Positions 18,118 to 26,465 of a stretch of DNA of 64,000 nt are shown here, in pieces. The notes below the pieces were generated by a model. That model was not told the origin of the DNA. It worked only from the letters and a program-made list of their open reading frames with translations, and made no database searches. How positions within the stretch are numbered: position 1 is the first letter of the stretch; each line of letters starts with the position of its first letter. The position numbers and the translations under genes were made by a program. This DNA is from an uncultured Oscillospiraceae bacterium (lineage in GTDB: Bacteria; Bacillota; Clostridia; Oscillospirales; Oscillospiraceae): the NCBI GenBank assembly GCA_910584045.1, contig CAJTYO010000005.1, positions 1 through 64,000 of the forward strand, given 5' to 3'.

Positions 18118-20659
18118 CGGCAGAAAAGCCGAAGAGATGATAGAAAATCTCCTGACGGGCACTAGAACCCATATGAACGGAGATGAGGTCGGCTACATTT
18201 CGCTGCTGGAATATTTCTTCAGCTGTCTGTTTATTAAGTTCATGGAGGACGCGCGGCTGCTTCAAGCGGATTTATCCATGAATCCGCTTCTGCGGTATAA
18301 CGCGGGCGCTCGGCTTGTGCGTGAGGTATTTGCCGATAACCTGAATACCCGGCTGTTGGGCATGATCGAACCGGATGACAGTGACCGCACGGGGACAATC
18401 GCCGCATTTTTAAATGGATGCGATGAGCTGGTGGATAAGGTAAATATACAGGTCGCTGATATTGGACCCATTTTTGAGAGCTTTTACAATAGAGAGTACC
18501 ATTCGGAAACCGGTACTCTGCGCCAAACCTCGGGCCGTAAAGAGAGTGGAATGTTCTTCACCAGCCCGGAGGCCGTTCGTTTTATCATCAGGGCCATTAC
18601 CGACAGAAGACGCTGGACACAGCTGGCATCGTCGAATTTTCTGGACTCATCGATGGGCGGGGGCATATTCCTTTTTGAACTCCTGGATTTTGTCGAAAAA
18701 AAGAGATTGTGCATACGGGAGTTCCTGGAGAACCGCATCTATGGCGTTGATAAAAATCCCCTTTTAGTTGATATTGTCCGCGTCTCGCTGTGGATTAAAT
18801 ACAGCGGCGAACAGCCGGATATGACCCAGGTCTGCCGCCATGTCTGCGCCGAAGACAGCCTGACGCTTTTCGGGGGCAGCACCGGCAGCCGTCACACGTG
18901 GCGCTCGCTCTTTCCAGATGTCTTGGCGCAAGGCGGATTCGACTACATCCTCGGCAATCCGCCGTGGGGAAAAATTAAGGCAAGTGTGCGGGATTTCAGT
19001 CTGTTCAGCAACGATCTGACCAGATACCACCAGGGCGCCTCCCTGAAAAGCAGGATGGCGCAGGACGCTTCATTCGAGGACTGGGAGGCATATAGGACGA
19101 GGGTTTCCCGGTATGCGGAGGAGTTGAAGCAAAATCCTGCGTTTCAATATCAGAAGTACATGATCGGCGAGCGCTCTACAGGCGGGGATTTCGATTTATA
19201 CAAATACTTCCTGGAGCTGTCGTATTCTATTTTAAAGGATGGCGGGAAGCTTGGGTACATCATTCCCGCGTCGTTTTACGTTTCGGAGAGCGCCACCGGG
19301 CTGCGGCATCTGCTGCTGGAGAACGGCACCATTGAGTACCTGATCAATTACATTAACAAAAAGCACATTTTCCCTATACACACATCGTATAAATTCGTGC
19401 TTCTGGTGTATGGGAAGCACACAGGGAGAAAGGGCTCTGTAAAACGCGCGGCGTTTAACCTCTTTGACCTGTCAGAGCTCAGTGATTTCGGTGCGTTTAA
19501 AAAGAGAAAGTTTGTGAGCTGTAGTGTGAGATATCTCAATAGATGCAGTAAGGGCTATTGGTCTGTTCCGGAGTTCCGGAACGATTACGAGAAGGACCTG
19601 CTCCTCAAGCTCTATACAATGGCCGGAAGGATTAATCGGGAAAACGCCCGCCTGTGCCGCGTCTCCTATGTAAGAGAGCTGGATATGACCCTGGACAGCA
19701 CCATTTTCCACCAGAGCAGCACTCTGACGGACGGCGAGATAAAGGACCTCCTCCCCGTATATGAAGGAAGAATGGTCAATCAATTTGACAGTGCGCATAA
19801 GCTCTATATTTCCGGATCGGGCCGGACGGCGGTCTGGAAGATTAATCCCCAGGAGGGGAGGAAGCCGCTGCGGGCGCAATATTACGTCAGAAAAGAAGAT
19901 GCGGACCATCTCCAGATTGACGCTTACCGTGCCTGCTACTGTGAAATAACCGGACAGGGCAATGTTCGGACGATATTGGCCTCACTGATTCCGCCCTATG
20001 TCATCTGCGGGAATAAGGTTCCCACCTGTAAGTTTAAACCGGATAATGGTCTGAACACACATCTCTATTGGATCGGAGTTGCAAATTCTTTCCTGATGGA
20101 CTGGGTCATGCGCAAGAAGATGACGATCACCATCAATTTTTTCCACTGGGCGCAGATTCCGTTTCCATACGCGGATGCCGGTTCAGTTTATTATAAGGAG
20201 ATTATCGCTGCGTCAGCCATACTTCTGGAGCGGATTAACGAGTATAACCTGGCTCCGTTTTTTGATGAATATAAGGATCAAGAGGCTTTGGAGCTGTATG
20301 CCGCTTATCAGGAGATGGCGACAGGGGAACTGCGTCTGAAGATTGACTGCGCTGTAGCCGGTATGATCGGACTGACGGTTGATGAAATGATAAACGTTCT
20401 CTACGACTTTCCCTCTCTCGACCACGGGAAAAAGGGAATCGGCGGAGATCGAAGATATGGCGCAAACTCCGCCGCCTCCTATGTAACAAGGGATACGCTG
20501 CTATATCAGTACATCGGCATCAGGGAGGGCTGTGCCGAGCAGGATGTCGTCGCACTTTTCGCGCACGCGGGATTGGATATTTCCATGAGCACCGGAGAGA
20601 TACGGATTCTCTCCGATAGAATCCGGTTTTACAGGGAAAATTACATCCAGCCCTATTAA
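18104..20659 (+). CDS. Eco57I-like DNA adenine-N6 methyltransferase
   Basis: Large gamma-class adenine methylase (851 aa) of the Eco57I/type IIG kind. Motif I is around LDSSMGGGIFL (180-190), preceded by GMFFTSPEAVRF, and the catalytic motif is NPPW (285-288). The long C-terminal part is where a target recognition domain would lie. I see no PD-(D/E)xK motif in the N-terminal ~140 residues, so it seems to lack the fused nuclease of type IIG enzymes. The McrBC-like pair would then supply cleavage. The gene ends at 20659 and an inverted-repeat element starts at the next base. Confidence 0.85.
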   Translation: MMQTDGRKAEEMIENLLTGTRTHMNGDEVGYISLLEYFFSCLFIKFMEDARLLQADLSMNPLLRYNAGARLVREVFADNLNTRLLGMIEPDDSDRTGTIAAFLNGCDELVDKVNIQVADIGPIFESFYNREYHSETGTLRQTSGRKESGMFFTSPEAVRFIIRAITDRRRWTQLASSNFLDSSMGGGIFLFELLDFVEKKRLCIREFLENRIYGVDKNPLLVDIVRVSLWIKYSGEQPDMTQVCRHVCAEDSLTLFGGSTGSRHTWRSLFPDVLAQGGFDYILGNPPWGKIKASVRDFSLFSNDLTRYHQGASLKSRMAQDASFEDWEAYRTRVSRYAEELKQNPAFQYQKYMIGERSTGGDFDLYKYFLELSYSILKDGGKLGYIIPASFYVSESATGLRHLLLENGTIEYLINYINKKHIFPIHTSYKFVLLVYGKHTGRKGSVKRAAFNLFDLSELSDFGAFKKRKFVSCSVRYLNRCSKGYWSVPEFRNDYEKDLLLKLYTMAGRINRENARLCRVSYVRELDMTLDSTIFHQSSTLTDGEIKDLLPVYEGRMVNQFDSAHKLYISGSGRTAVWKINPQEGRKPLRAQYYVRKEDADHLQIDAYRACYCEITGQGNVRTILASLIPPYVICGNKVPTCKFKPDNGLNTHLYWIGVANSFLMDWVMRKKMTITINFFHWAQIPFPYADAGSVYYKEIIAASAILLERINEYNLAPFFDEYKDQEALELYAAYQEMATGELRLKIDCAVAGMIGLTVDEMINVLYDFPSLDHGKKGIGGDRRYGANSAASYVTRDTLLYQYIGIREGCAEQDVVALFAHAGLDISMSTGEIRILSDRIRFYRENYIQPY

Positions 20660-20796
20660 GAACCTGTATTCACAATCGCAGCACGCCCTCTGGGCGGTCT
20701 TTTACCCACCATACTGCGCCGCTTCACGAGAAAATATTTTTAACCGGTGGGAAAAAGCCTCGCCTATCCAACAGCCAAGGCTATGAATACAGGTCC
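20660..20796. mobile_element. Possible MITE or IS remnant with ~10-bp terminal inverted repeats
   Basis: ACCTGTATTC (20662-20671) and GAATACAGGT (20785-20794) are perfect inverted repeats about 113 nt apart. The interior also pairs: ACCCACC near 20705 with GGTGGG near 20745. No coding frame fits inside. The left end abuts the methylase stop codon. It could also be a large structured RNA or terminator. Confidence 0.45.
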
Positions 20797-20811
20797 TAAA
20801 AACTGTAACAC

Positions 20812-22167
20812 TCAACGGTGCAGATATGCTCTGATGCTGGCCCGGCCCTCCCGAACCGCCCGCTCCTCATCAATGCCGGTGAGCCGGCCATCCCGCACCA
20901 CAATCCTGCCGTTGACTACAACCGCATCCGCGGGCCCCTTAAAGCCAACCGTACCCAGCATGGACTTTGCGTCCAGGTCTGCACCCACCAGCTCCAGCCG
21001 CTCACGGCGGATGAGGAACAGATCGCCCGCCTTGCCGGGTTCCAAGCTGCCAATATCGTCCCGGCCCAGTACCCTGGCGCTGCCTCGGGTGGCGATTTTC
21101 AACAGATCATAGCCGCTGGGAGACCGCTTGCTGGAGCACAGGCGATGGAGCAGGAAAGCCACCCGCAGCTCCTCCAAAAGGTTGGACCCATCATTGCTGG
21201 CGCTGCCATCTACCGCCAGCCCCACGGGGACTCCCAACGCCAGCATATCCGGAATCCGGCAGACGCCGGAGGAAAGCTTCATATTTGAGATCGGGCAGTG
21301 GGCCACGCCGGTGCCGGTGTCTGCCAGCAGCTTCAGCTCCGCGTTGTCAAAGTGGATGCCGTGGGCGTACCATATGTCGCCGCCCACCCAGTTCATATCC
21401 TCCATATAGGCCAAGGGACGTTTGCCGTACTTTTCCAGCACATACTTCTCCTCATCCTTCGTCTCGCAGAGATGGGTATGCAGGCGAACGCCCAGACTGC
21501 GGGCCAGTTCGGCGGACTGCCGGTAGAGCTCTCTGCTGGCGCTGAAGGGCGAGCAGGGGGCCAGAGCCACCATGCGCATAGAATAGGGAGTGGAATCGTG
21601 ATATTTTTCCACCGCCGACTGTGAATCCCGCAGGATCTCATCCACGGTCTGGACTACGCTGTCCGGCGGCAGACCACCGTCTTTTCGGCTCAGGTCCATG
21701 CTTCCCCGGGAGGCGTACATCCGAATACCCAGGTCCCTGGCCGCGGCAAACTGGGCGTCCAACAGCGCGCCGGAGCTTCCTCCCGGGAAAACATAGTGGT
21801 GATCGAAACAGGTGGTACAGCCGGTTTTCAGAAGCTCGCCCATGCCGGTGATGGAGCTGTGATAGATGGCTTCGCCATCAAGATTTTTCCAGATTTCGTA
21901 CAGCGTGGTGAGCCAGTCGAACAGCTCCATATTCTGTACCTGAGGCAGGTTTCGGCTGAAGGTCTGATAGAGATGGTGATGGGTGTTGATAAGGCCGGGA
22001 TAGACGATGCAGCCCGTGGCATCCAGGATCTCGTCCGCCGTCTGCGCCTCATTGCCGATGTGGTCGATCACGCCGTCCCGTATCAGGATGCCGGCATTTT
22101 CCAGCACGGAATCGTCATCGCCGCAGGTTACGATGATCGAGGCGTTTTGAATCAAAAGACTGCTCAT
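20812..22167 (-). CDS. 8-oxoguanine-deaminase-like amidohydrolase
   Basis: Zinc-dependent amidohydrolase of the AtzB/guanine-deaminase group, 451 aa. Metal and active-site motifs: NTHHHLYQTFSR (61-72), HTHLCET and the late DGSASND. The NTHHHLYQT form is typical of 8-oxoguanine deaminases, which convert 8-oxoguanine to uric acid; guanine, isoguanine or s-triazine-type substrates remain possible. It stands alone, with no purine transporter or riboswitch seen upstream. TTACCTCC on the plus strand just before the start is a good ribosome binding site read on the minus strand. Confidence 0.83.
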   Translation of the reverse strand: MSSLLIQNASIIVTCGDDDSVLENAGILIRDGVIDHIGNEAQTADEILDATGCIVYPGLINTHHHLYQTFSRNLPQVQNMELFDWLTTLYEIWKNLDGEAIYHSSITGMGELLKTGCTTCFDHHYVFPGGSSGALLDAQFAAARDLGIRMYASRGSMDLSRKDGGLPPDSVVQTVDEILRDSQSAVEKYHDSTPYSMRMVALAPCSPFSASRELYRQSAELARSLGVRLHTHLCETKDEEKYVLEKYGKRPLAYMEDMNWVGGDIWYAHGIHFDNAELKLLADTGTGVAHCPISNMKLSSGVCRIPDMLALGVPVGLAVDGSASNDGSNLLEELRVAFLLHRLCSSKRSPSGYDLLKIATRGSARVLGRDDIGSLEPGKAGDLFLIRRERLELVGADLDAKSMLGTVGFKGPADAVVVNGRIVVRDGRLTGIDEERAVREGRASIRAYLHR

Positions 22168-22517
22168 GAGTTACCTCCTGTTTGTGCAATTTACACACGA
22201 AATCATATGGTTAGAATAAGCACATGAGCAGTCAAAAAATGTGTGCAGGGTGTCTGCTGATGGAAAACAGAAACGCCTCTAACTAAAAGCCGCCGCAACA
22301 AAAAACCGCAAGCCTTTGGACTGAGCCCAAAGACTTGTAGTCAACTGTTACGGCAGCTGGTAGAAACGCTCATCCGATCATGAGCTTATACAAGCCAATA
22401 TGTTAAGGACAGAATACATGAAATATTGTGGGTTGTCAAGTGCGCTGCTTTCAAATCAACGAATCTGCGAGTAGGTTTAGAAACGGGATAAAAATTTTGC
22501 AGCCAGTCTTCTGATCA
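22168..22517. other. Intergenic region, nothing recognised
   Basis: About 350 bp, AT-richer than its surroundings. It has short open frames (for example a 24-codon ATG frame starting near 22400) without ribosome binding sites. It looks like decayed DNA; I see no gene or RNA family in it. Confidence 0.4.
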
Positions 22518-22558
22518 AGACGAGGGGTAGCGTGCCTGTGGTACGCTACCCCTCGTCT
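22518..22558 (-). terminator. Long hairpin directly after the binding-protein stop
   Basis: AGACGAGGGGTAGCGT (22518-22533) pairs perfectly with ACGCTACCCCTCGTCT (22543-22558). The stem is 16 bp with a 9-nt loop. No strong U-run follows directly, so it may end or protect the transcript. Confidence 0.65.
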
Positions 22559-22559
22559 C

Positions 22560-23558
22560 CTAATATTTCCGCTCCGCGATAAACGACTCGCTAAGGTCCT
22601 CTCTTGTAAAGCACTGTTCCTCCGCATAGGTGTGCTTGTCCGGTGTTCCGCCAGCTTCCAGGGTTTGGATGACTTCCTCCACCTTGGGACCTAGCAGGGG
22701 GTTGCACTCCACCGCCAGGGCGATCTTTCCCTCTAGACAGCTGGTCAGGCAGTTGCGGGTCGCGTCAAAGGAGATGATGTCCACACCGCCCTCTCCGCAG
22801 ATATATCCGTTCTCCTCCAGGGCCTGAATTGCACCGAAGGCCTCGTTGTCATTCTCGCAGTAAACTATATCGATCTCCTGCCCCGGCGGCAGCTCCCCCA
22901 GGCAGACGGTCATCGCCTCATAGGTTTTCGCCTGAGTGAAATCCCCGTCCAGCTGGGCCAGCAGGGTCCAGTTCCCATTGCGTTCCAGGGCCGCCTCCAG
23001 GGCGCGGGTCCGTCCCAGCTGGGCCGTGGAGCCTTGGGTGCCCTGGATGTGGATGACATAGACCGGTCCCTCCTCGTCCCGGCGGCGTGTTTCCATCCAA
23101 TCTGCCGCCAGCTTGCCTTCCTGTAGAAAGTCGGAGCCCACGTGGGCGGTGTACAGGTTATCATACGATTTGTCCACCATCCGGTCCACTAGGATGACCG
23201 GTATCCCGGCCCGCCACGCCTCCTGCAGCACGGAGTCCCAGCCCGTCTCACTGATTGGCATGAGGACGATATAGTCCACCTGCTGTTGAATGAACTTCCG
23301 GATGGCGGAAATCTGATTTTCCTGCTTCTGCCGCGCGTCGTCGAAGAGGAGACGGTAACCCCGATCCTCGGTAAACACTGCCTTCATGGACTCCGAGTTG
23401 GCCACTCGCCAGTCGGATTCCGCACCCACCTGGCTCAGGCCGATCACAATCAGTTCCTCCTCTGTGGGCGCATCCGCCCGCATCCGCCCGCTGATCCCGG
23501 AGCAGGCGGACAGAAGCAGCCCCGCTGCCAAAGCCGCCCCAATTACTCGCCGGCGCAT
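22560..23558 (-). CDS. Sugar-binding lipoprotein (YtfQ-like), second copy
   Basis: Extracytoplasmic solute-binding protein of the periplasmic-binding type I (sugar) family, 332 aa. The start at 23558 is set by a GGGGGG site and gives a lipoprotein signal with lipobox LLSACSG. The mature part matches YtfQ-like galactofuranose/arabinose-type binding proteins (GLSQVGAESDWRVANSES, QKQENQISAIRKFI, VHIQGT-like strand). It is monocistronic and separated from the transporter operon by the AraR-like gene. It could deliver another ligand to the same transporter or act as a sensor; a second binding protein heads the operon at 25341. Confidence 0.85.
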   Translation of the reverse strand: MRRRVIGAALAAGLLLSACSGISGRMRADAPTEEELIVIGLSQVGAESDWRVANSESMKAVFTEDRGYRLLFDDARQKQENQISAIRKFIQQQVDYIVLMPISETGWDSVLQEAWRAGIPVILVDRMVDKSYDNLYTAHVGSDFLQEGKLAADWMETRRRDEEGPVYVIHIQGTQGSTAQLGRTRALEAALERNGNWTLLAQLDGDFTQAKTYEAMTVCLGELPPGQEIDIVYCENDNEAFGAIQALEENGYICGEGGVDIISFDATRNCLTSCLEGKIALAVECNPLLGPKVEEVIQTLEAGGTPDKHTYAEEQCFTREDLSESFIAERKY

Positions 23559-23583
23559 ATCGTTACCCCCCTTTTTTAAGGTT

Positions 23584-23612
23584 AGTATAACAAAATCACC
23601 GGCAAATAGCAA
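23584..23612 (-). promoter_or_regulatory. Promoter of the lone binding-protein gene
   Basis: On the minus strand TTGCTA (23612-23607), a 17-nt spacer and TATACT (23589-23584), 26 nt before the ATG at 23558. Confidence 0.75.
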
Positions 23613-23681
23613 CATACATGTCCGTAGAGCGCAGATGCTGGAAAACAAAGAGCGGGAATATCCGGCCTACCAGACTGAAGT

Positions 23682-23699
23682 GCAGAGGCCGGCCTCTGC
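23682..23699. repeat. 18-bp perfect palindrome
   Basis: GCAGAGGCC followed directly by GGCCTCTGC, between the AraR-like gene and the binding-protein promoter. It could be an operator or a compact stem; no T-run follows. Confidence 0.55.
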
Positions 23700-23754
23700 T
23701 GTCGCCATAGAGGACACCACGGCTATACAGTGGCATTATGCGGCGGGCAATTTT

Positions 23755-24825
23755 CTATCCGCTGGCCCGAGGCAGCAGATCCCAGTCCAGATACTGTGAC
23801 TGCCCCGTTCCGCTCTCCAGCAGGGAGAGCATCTGTTGGGCGGCGATCTGGCCTATGCGGGCGCTCTGGTGGTACAGGGAGGTAATGGGTACCGGCCCGA
23901 TCTGACTGTAATAGCTGTTATCAAAGCTGACCACCGCCACGTCCTCTGGTACCCGCAGTCCGGCGGTCAGCAGCTCCCGGATCAAGTGGAAGGCCACCTC
24001 GTCGTTGTAGCACACCACCGCCGTGGCACCGTCCAGGCGGCTGGTCAGAAAATCAGAGAGGAGGCGGGAACCCTTGCCATCCAACATCTGTCGGCGGTCC
24101 TCCGTGTCATACCAGGCAAAGCGGCCATCCTGGATGGGCAGTCCCGCGTCCCGGATGGCGGAGAGCACACCGTGGTAGCGCTGAGGACCCTGGATATCGT
24201 CGCTTTTAAAAATACCGGCAATGTTCCGATGTCCCCGGGATGCGAGATATTCCACCAGCTGATACCCACCGCCATAGTTGTCATCCCCCACGCAGGGCAC
24301 GCCGGACAGCCCAGCGCAGCCTCCGTGGAGAAATACCATGGGCAGGCCCCTCTGGCGCAGGCGCTGGTACAGATCCTCGTTGGGCGTGGGCAGGGAGGTC
24401 TTTGTTCCCTCCGCCAGCAGTCCGCAGACTGGTTCTTCCAGCAGCCGGCGTAGTACGTCCCGCTCCGCGCCCACCATGTTCTCGGTTGCGTAGACCAGCG
24501 TAGAATATCCATGGCGGGAGAAAACGGCCTGAATGTCATGGAGGATGGAGGGGAAGATGTAGTCGTCCAAAAAGGAGGTGACCACCGCGATCTGCCGAGG
24601 CGGCGCACTGGGGAATCGGCCAGTGGCGTAGGAGCCGCTGCCCTGCCGGCGCTGGATGGTCCCCTCCTCCTCCAACAGCCGGAGGGCGTGCCGGACGGTC
24701 TGGCGGCTTATTTGGAAGCGCAGAGTCAGCTCCTGTTCCGTGGGCAGCTTGTATCCCTTCTGACCTCCGTTGAGAAGAAGCTCCTTTCGCAGCAGCTCCG
24801 CCAGAAGCAGGTATTTTGCTGGCAT
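23755..24825 (-). CDS. AraR-like GntR/LacI hybrid repressor
   Basis: Transcription factor joining an N-terminal GntR-type winged helix-turn-helix to a LacI-type sugar-binding domain, the AraR architecture. In the first domain, KLPTEQELTLRFQISRQTVR spans the recognition helices (about 26-45) and QRRQGSGSYA is the wing. The effector domain runs from about 75 to 350 with the VPEDVAVVSFDNS motif of LacI-type proteins. It lies divergently upstream of the sugar transporter, whose promoter carries ATTTGTA-type half-sites like those bound by AraR. Effector is likely a pentose or hexose; L-arabinose is a guess. Confidence 0.87.
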   Translation of the reverse strand: MPAKYLLLAELLRKELLLNGGQKGYKLPTEQELTLRFQISRQTVRHALRLLEEEGTIQRRQGSGSYATGRFPSAPPRQIAVVTSFLDDYIFPSILHDIQAVFSRHGYSTLVYATENMVGAERDVLRRLLEEPVCGLLAEGTKTSLPTPNEDLYQRLRQRGLPMVFLHGGCAGLSGVPCVGDDNYGGGYQLVEYLASRGHRNIAGIFKSDDIQGPQRYHGVLSAIRDAGLPIQDGRFAWYDTEDRRQMLDGKGSRLLSDFLTSRLDGATAVVCYNDEVAFHLIRELLTAGLRVPEDVAVVSFDNSYYSQIGPVPITSLYHQSARIGQIAAQQMLSLLESGTGQSQYLDWDLLPRASG

Positions 24826-25187
24826 CGGCTCACCCCCTGAAATTGTTATATATATTCTTATTATAGCAGAAAGTTGCTCAATTCTGCCTGAAATAATGGT
24901 TAATAATCTTATTTGATTTGTGCTCTTTGCTGTAAGAAAACAAAATTTGTATCATTTAGGGGGAATCTACACAGGAGGAATAGATAGATTTTTTTACCCT
25001 TTTTCCAGATAAAAACCCACAAAAAAGCCCGAATTGGTCAAGTTGCTGGAGGATGCTTTTTTTCAGCGTGTCCCGCAGGCTGAAAAAAACAAACAAATAT
25101 GGAGGGTGATCGTAAAATATCCAACAAAATAGGGCGCAAAAATAGAGCATGAAAACAATTTGTTTTTCTTTTTTTTGACAGCCTAGT

Positions 25188-25213
25188 ATTTGTATTATTT
25201 ATTAATACGAAAT
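25188..25213. promoter_or_regulatory. AraR-like operator candidate 1
   Basis: ATTTGTATTA (25188-25197) and TAATACGAAAT (25203-25213) form a near-palindrome with one extra base. ATTTGTA matches the known AraR half-site. A TTGACA at 25175-25180 stands just upstream. Confidence 0.55.
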
Positions 25214-25231
25214 TGTCTAAAGAGTCTAAAA

Positions 25232-25269
25232 TTGTATTGACTTTGCCCAAAAACCGCGTTTTAATACAA
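25232..25269 (+). promoter_or_regulatory. Transporter promoter overlapped by operator candidate 2
   Basis: Promoter: TTGACT (25237-25242), 17-nt spacer, TTTAAT (25260-25265). TTGTATT (25232-25238) and AATACAA (25263-25269) are exact inverted repeats lying over the -35 and -10 boxes, a natural place for repression. Confidence 0.65.
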
Positions 25270-25340
25270 CTACGGTCCAGGGAGCGTTGCTCCTGCCAGG
25301 GCCGGATTATAAGCCAATGAATGGAAAGAGAGGATCTATC

Positions 25341-26324
25341 ATGAAAAAGAAGCTTGTCAGTCTTTTGCTTGCACTGTCCCTGGTACTCGCCCTGGCCGCC
25401 TGCGGAGGCAACGGCGAAGACAAGAAATCCGGCGGTTCCGACGGACCTATCACCGTGGGTGTGATCAACAACGACCCCAACGAGTCCGGCTACCGCACCG
25501 CAAACGACAAGGCCATGCGTGACACCTTCACCGAGGCCAATGGCTACAAGGCTACCTTCTACAACAACAACGACGCCGCTCAGCAGATCGCTACCGCCCA
25601 GCAGATGATTCAGGATGAGGTGGACTACCTCCTCCTCTCCCCCGCCTCCACTACCGGCTGGGACACCGTGCTGCAGGATGCCCAGGCCGCCGGCACCCAG
25701 GTCATTCTCTTTGACCGTATGCTGGAGGCCGATGAGAGCATGTACGCCGCCGCCGTCGTGTCCGACATGCCCGCCGAAGGCAAGACCGCTGTGGATTGGC
25801 TGGCTGCTCAGAACCTGAGCGAGTACAACATCATCCACATCCAGGGCCACATGGGTTCTGACGCCCAGTTGGGCCGCACCGGCGCTCTGGATGAGAAGGT
25901 GGCTGCCGAGGCCAACTGGAACTACGTCACCCAGCAGACTGCCGACTGGGATGAGGCTACCGCTAAGACCATCACCCAGTCCGTCATCGACTCCGGCAAG
26001 CCCTTCAACGTGATTTATGCCGAGAACAACGGCATGGCCCGGGGCGCTGCGGCCGCTTTGGATGCTGCCGGCATCACCCACGGCAAGGACGGCGACGTGA
26101 TTGTCATGGGCTTCGACAGCGACAAGTGGGCCTTTGAGGAGGTTCTGGCGGGCCGCTGGAATTACATGGGCCTGTGCAATCCCCTGCAGGCCGACACCGT
26201 TGACACCATCATCAAGGATCTGGAGAACGGCAAGGCTCCCGCTCAGAAGATCATCTACACCCCCGAGCAGGGCTTTGACGCCGCCACCCTCACCCAGGCG
26301 GATGTGGACAAGTACGGTACCTAA
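25341..26324 (+). CDS. Sugar ABC transporter substrate-binding lipoprotein
   Basis: Solute-binding lipoprotein of a YtfQRT/YjfF-type importer, 327 aa. The ATG at 25341 follows AGAGAGG. The signal peptide ends in lipobox ALAACGG (cleavage before C20). The mature part has the periplasmic-binding type I pattern: GVINNDPNESGYRTAND, a QQIATAQQMI helix, TTGWDTVLQDA, and GHMGSDAQLGRTGAL in the hinge region. First gene of the operon, followed by a perfect 14-bp hairpin. Its codon use is strongly biased, fitting high expression. Ligand likely an aldose or furanose; not certain. Confidence 0.9.
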   Translation: MKKKLVSLLLALSLVLALAACGGNGEDKKSGGSDGPITVGVINNDPNESGYRTANDKAMRDTFTEANGYKATFYNNNDAAQQIATAQQMIQDEVDYLLLSPASTTGWDTVLQDAQAAGTQVILFDRMLEADESMYAAAVVSDMPAEGKTAVDWLAAQNLSEYNIIHIQGHMGSDAQLGRTGALDEKVAAEANWNYVTQQTADWDEATAKTITQSVIDSGKPFNVIYAENNGMARGAAAALDAAGITHGKDGDVIVMGFDSDKWAFEEVLAGRWNYMGLCNPLQADTVDTIIKDLENGKAPAQKIIYTPEQGFDAATLTQADVDKYGT

Positions 26325-26398
26325 GCTGCCCCAGACTGCTGGAACGGCTGTTTATCGAAGGTGAACTGAGAATACTCCGCACTAAATAGGTCATTGCA

Positions 26399-26432
26399 GC
26401 ACGCGGCGCGGCATATCAGCCGCGCCGCGTGC
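26399..26432 (+). repeat. 14-bp perfect hairpin between binding-protein and ATPase genes
   Basis: GCACGCGGCGCGGC (26399-26412) and GCCGCGCCGCGTGC (26419-26432), 6-nt loop, no T-run. It probably slows mRNA decay or partly stops transcription, keeping binding protein above membrane parts. Confidence 0.7.
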
Positions 26433-26465
26433 TCTGAATTGAGAGAAGAATGGAGGCGTATCCCT

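Larger units (their letters stand above)
24826..25340. other. 515-bp divergent control region
   Basis: No gene is supported. ATTTGTATCA (24945-24954) repeats the half-site seen near the transporter promoter. TTTTTTTCAGC (25057-25067) and GCTGAAAAAAA (25079-25089) form an 11-bp inverted repeat. Two further operator-like palindromes and a promoter lie at 25188-25269. Confidence 0.6.

Noticed and set aside
20812..22250. Purine riboswitch upstream of the 8-oxoguanine-deaminase-like gene
   Set aside because: The short upstream region lacks the purine-aptamer core and any three-way-junction pairing.
25038..26081. 347-aa minus-strand frame over the binding-protein gene and its promoter
   Set aside because: Antisense of a strongly biased lipoprotein gene; Gly/Val/Leu-rich product with no family signal.
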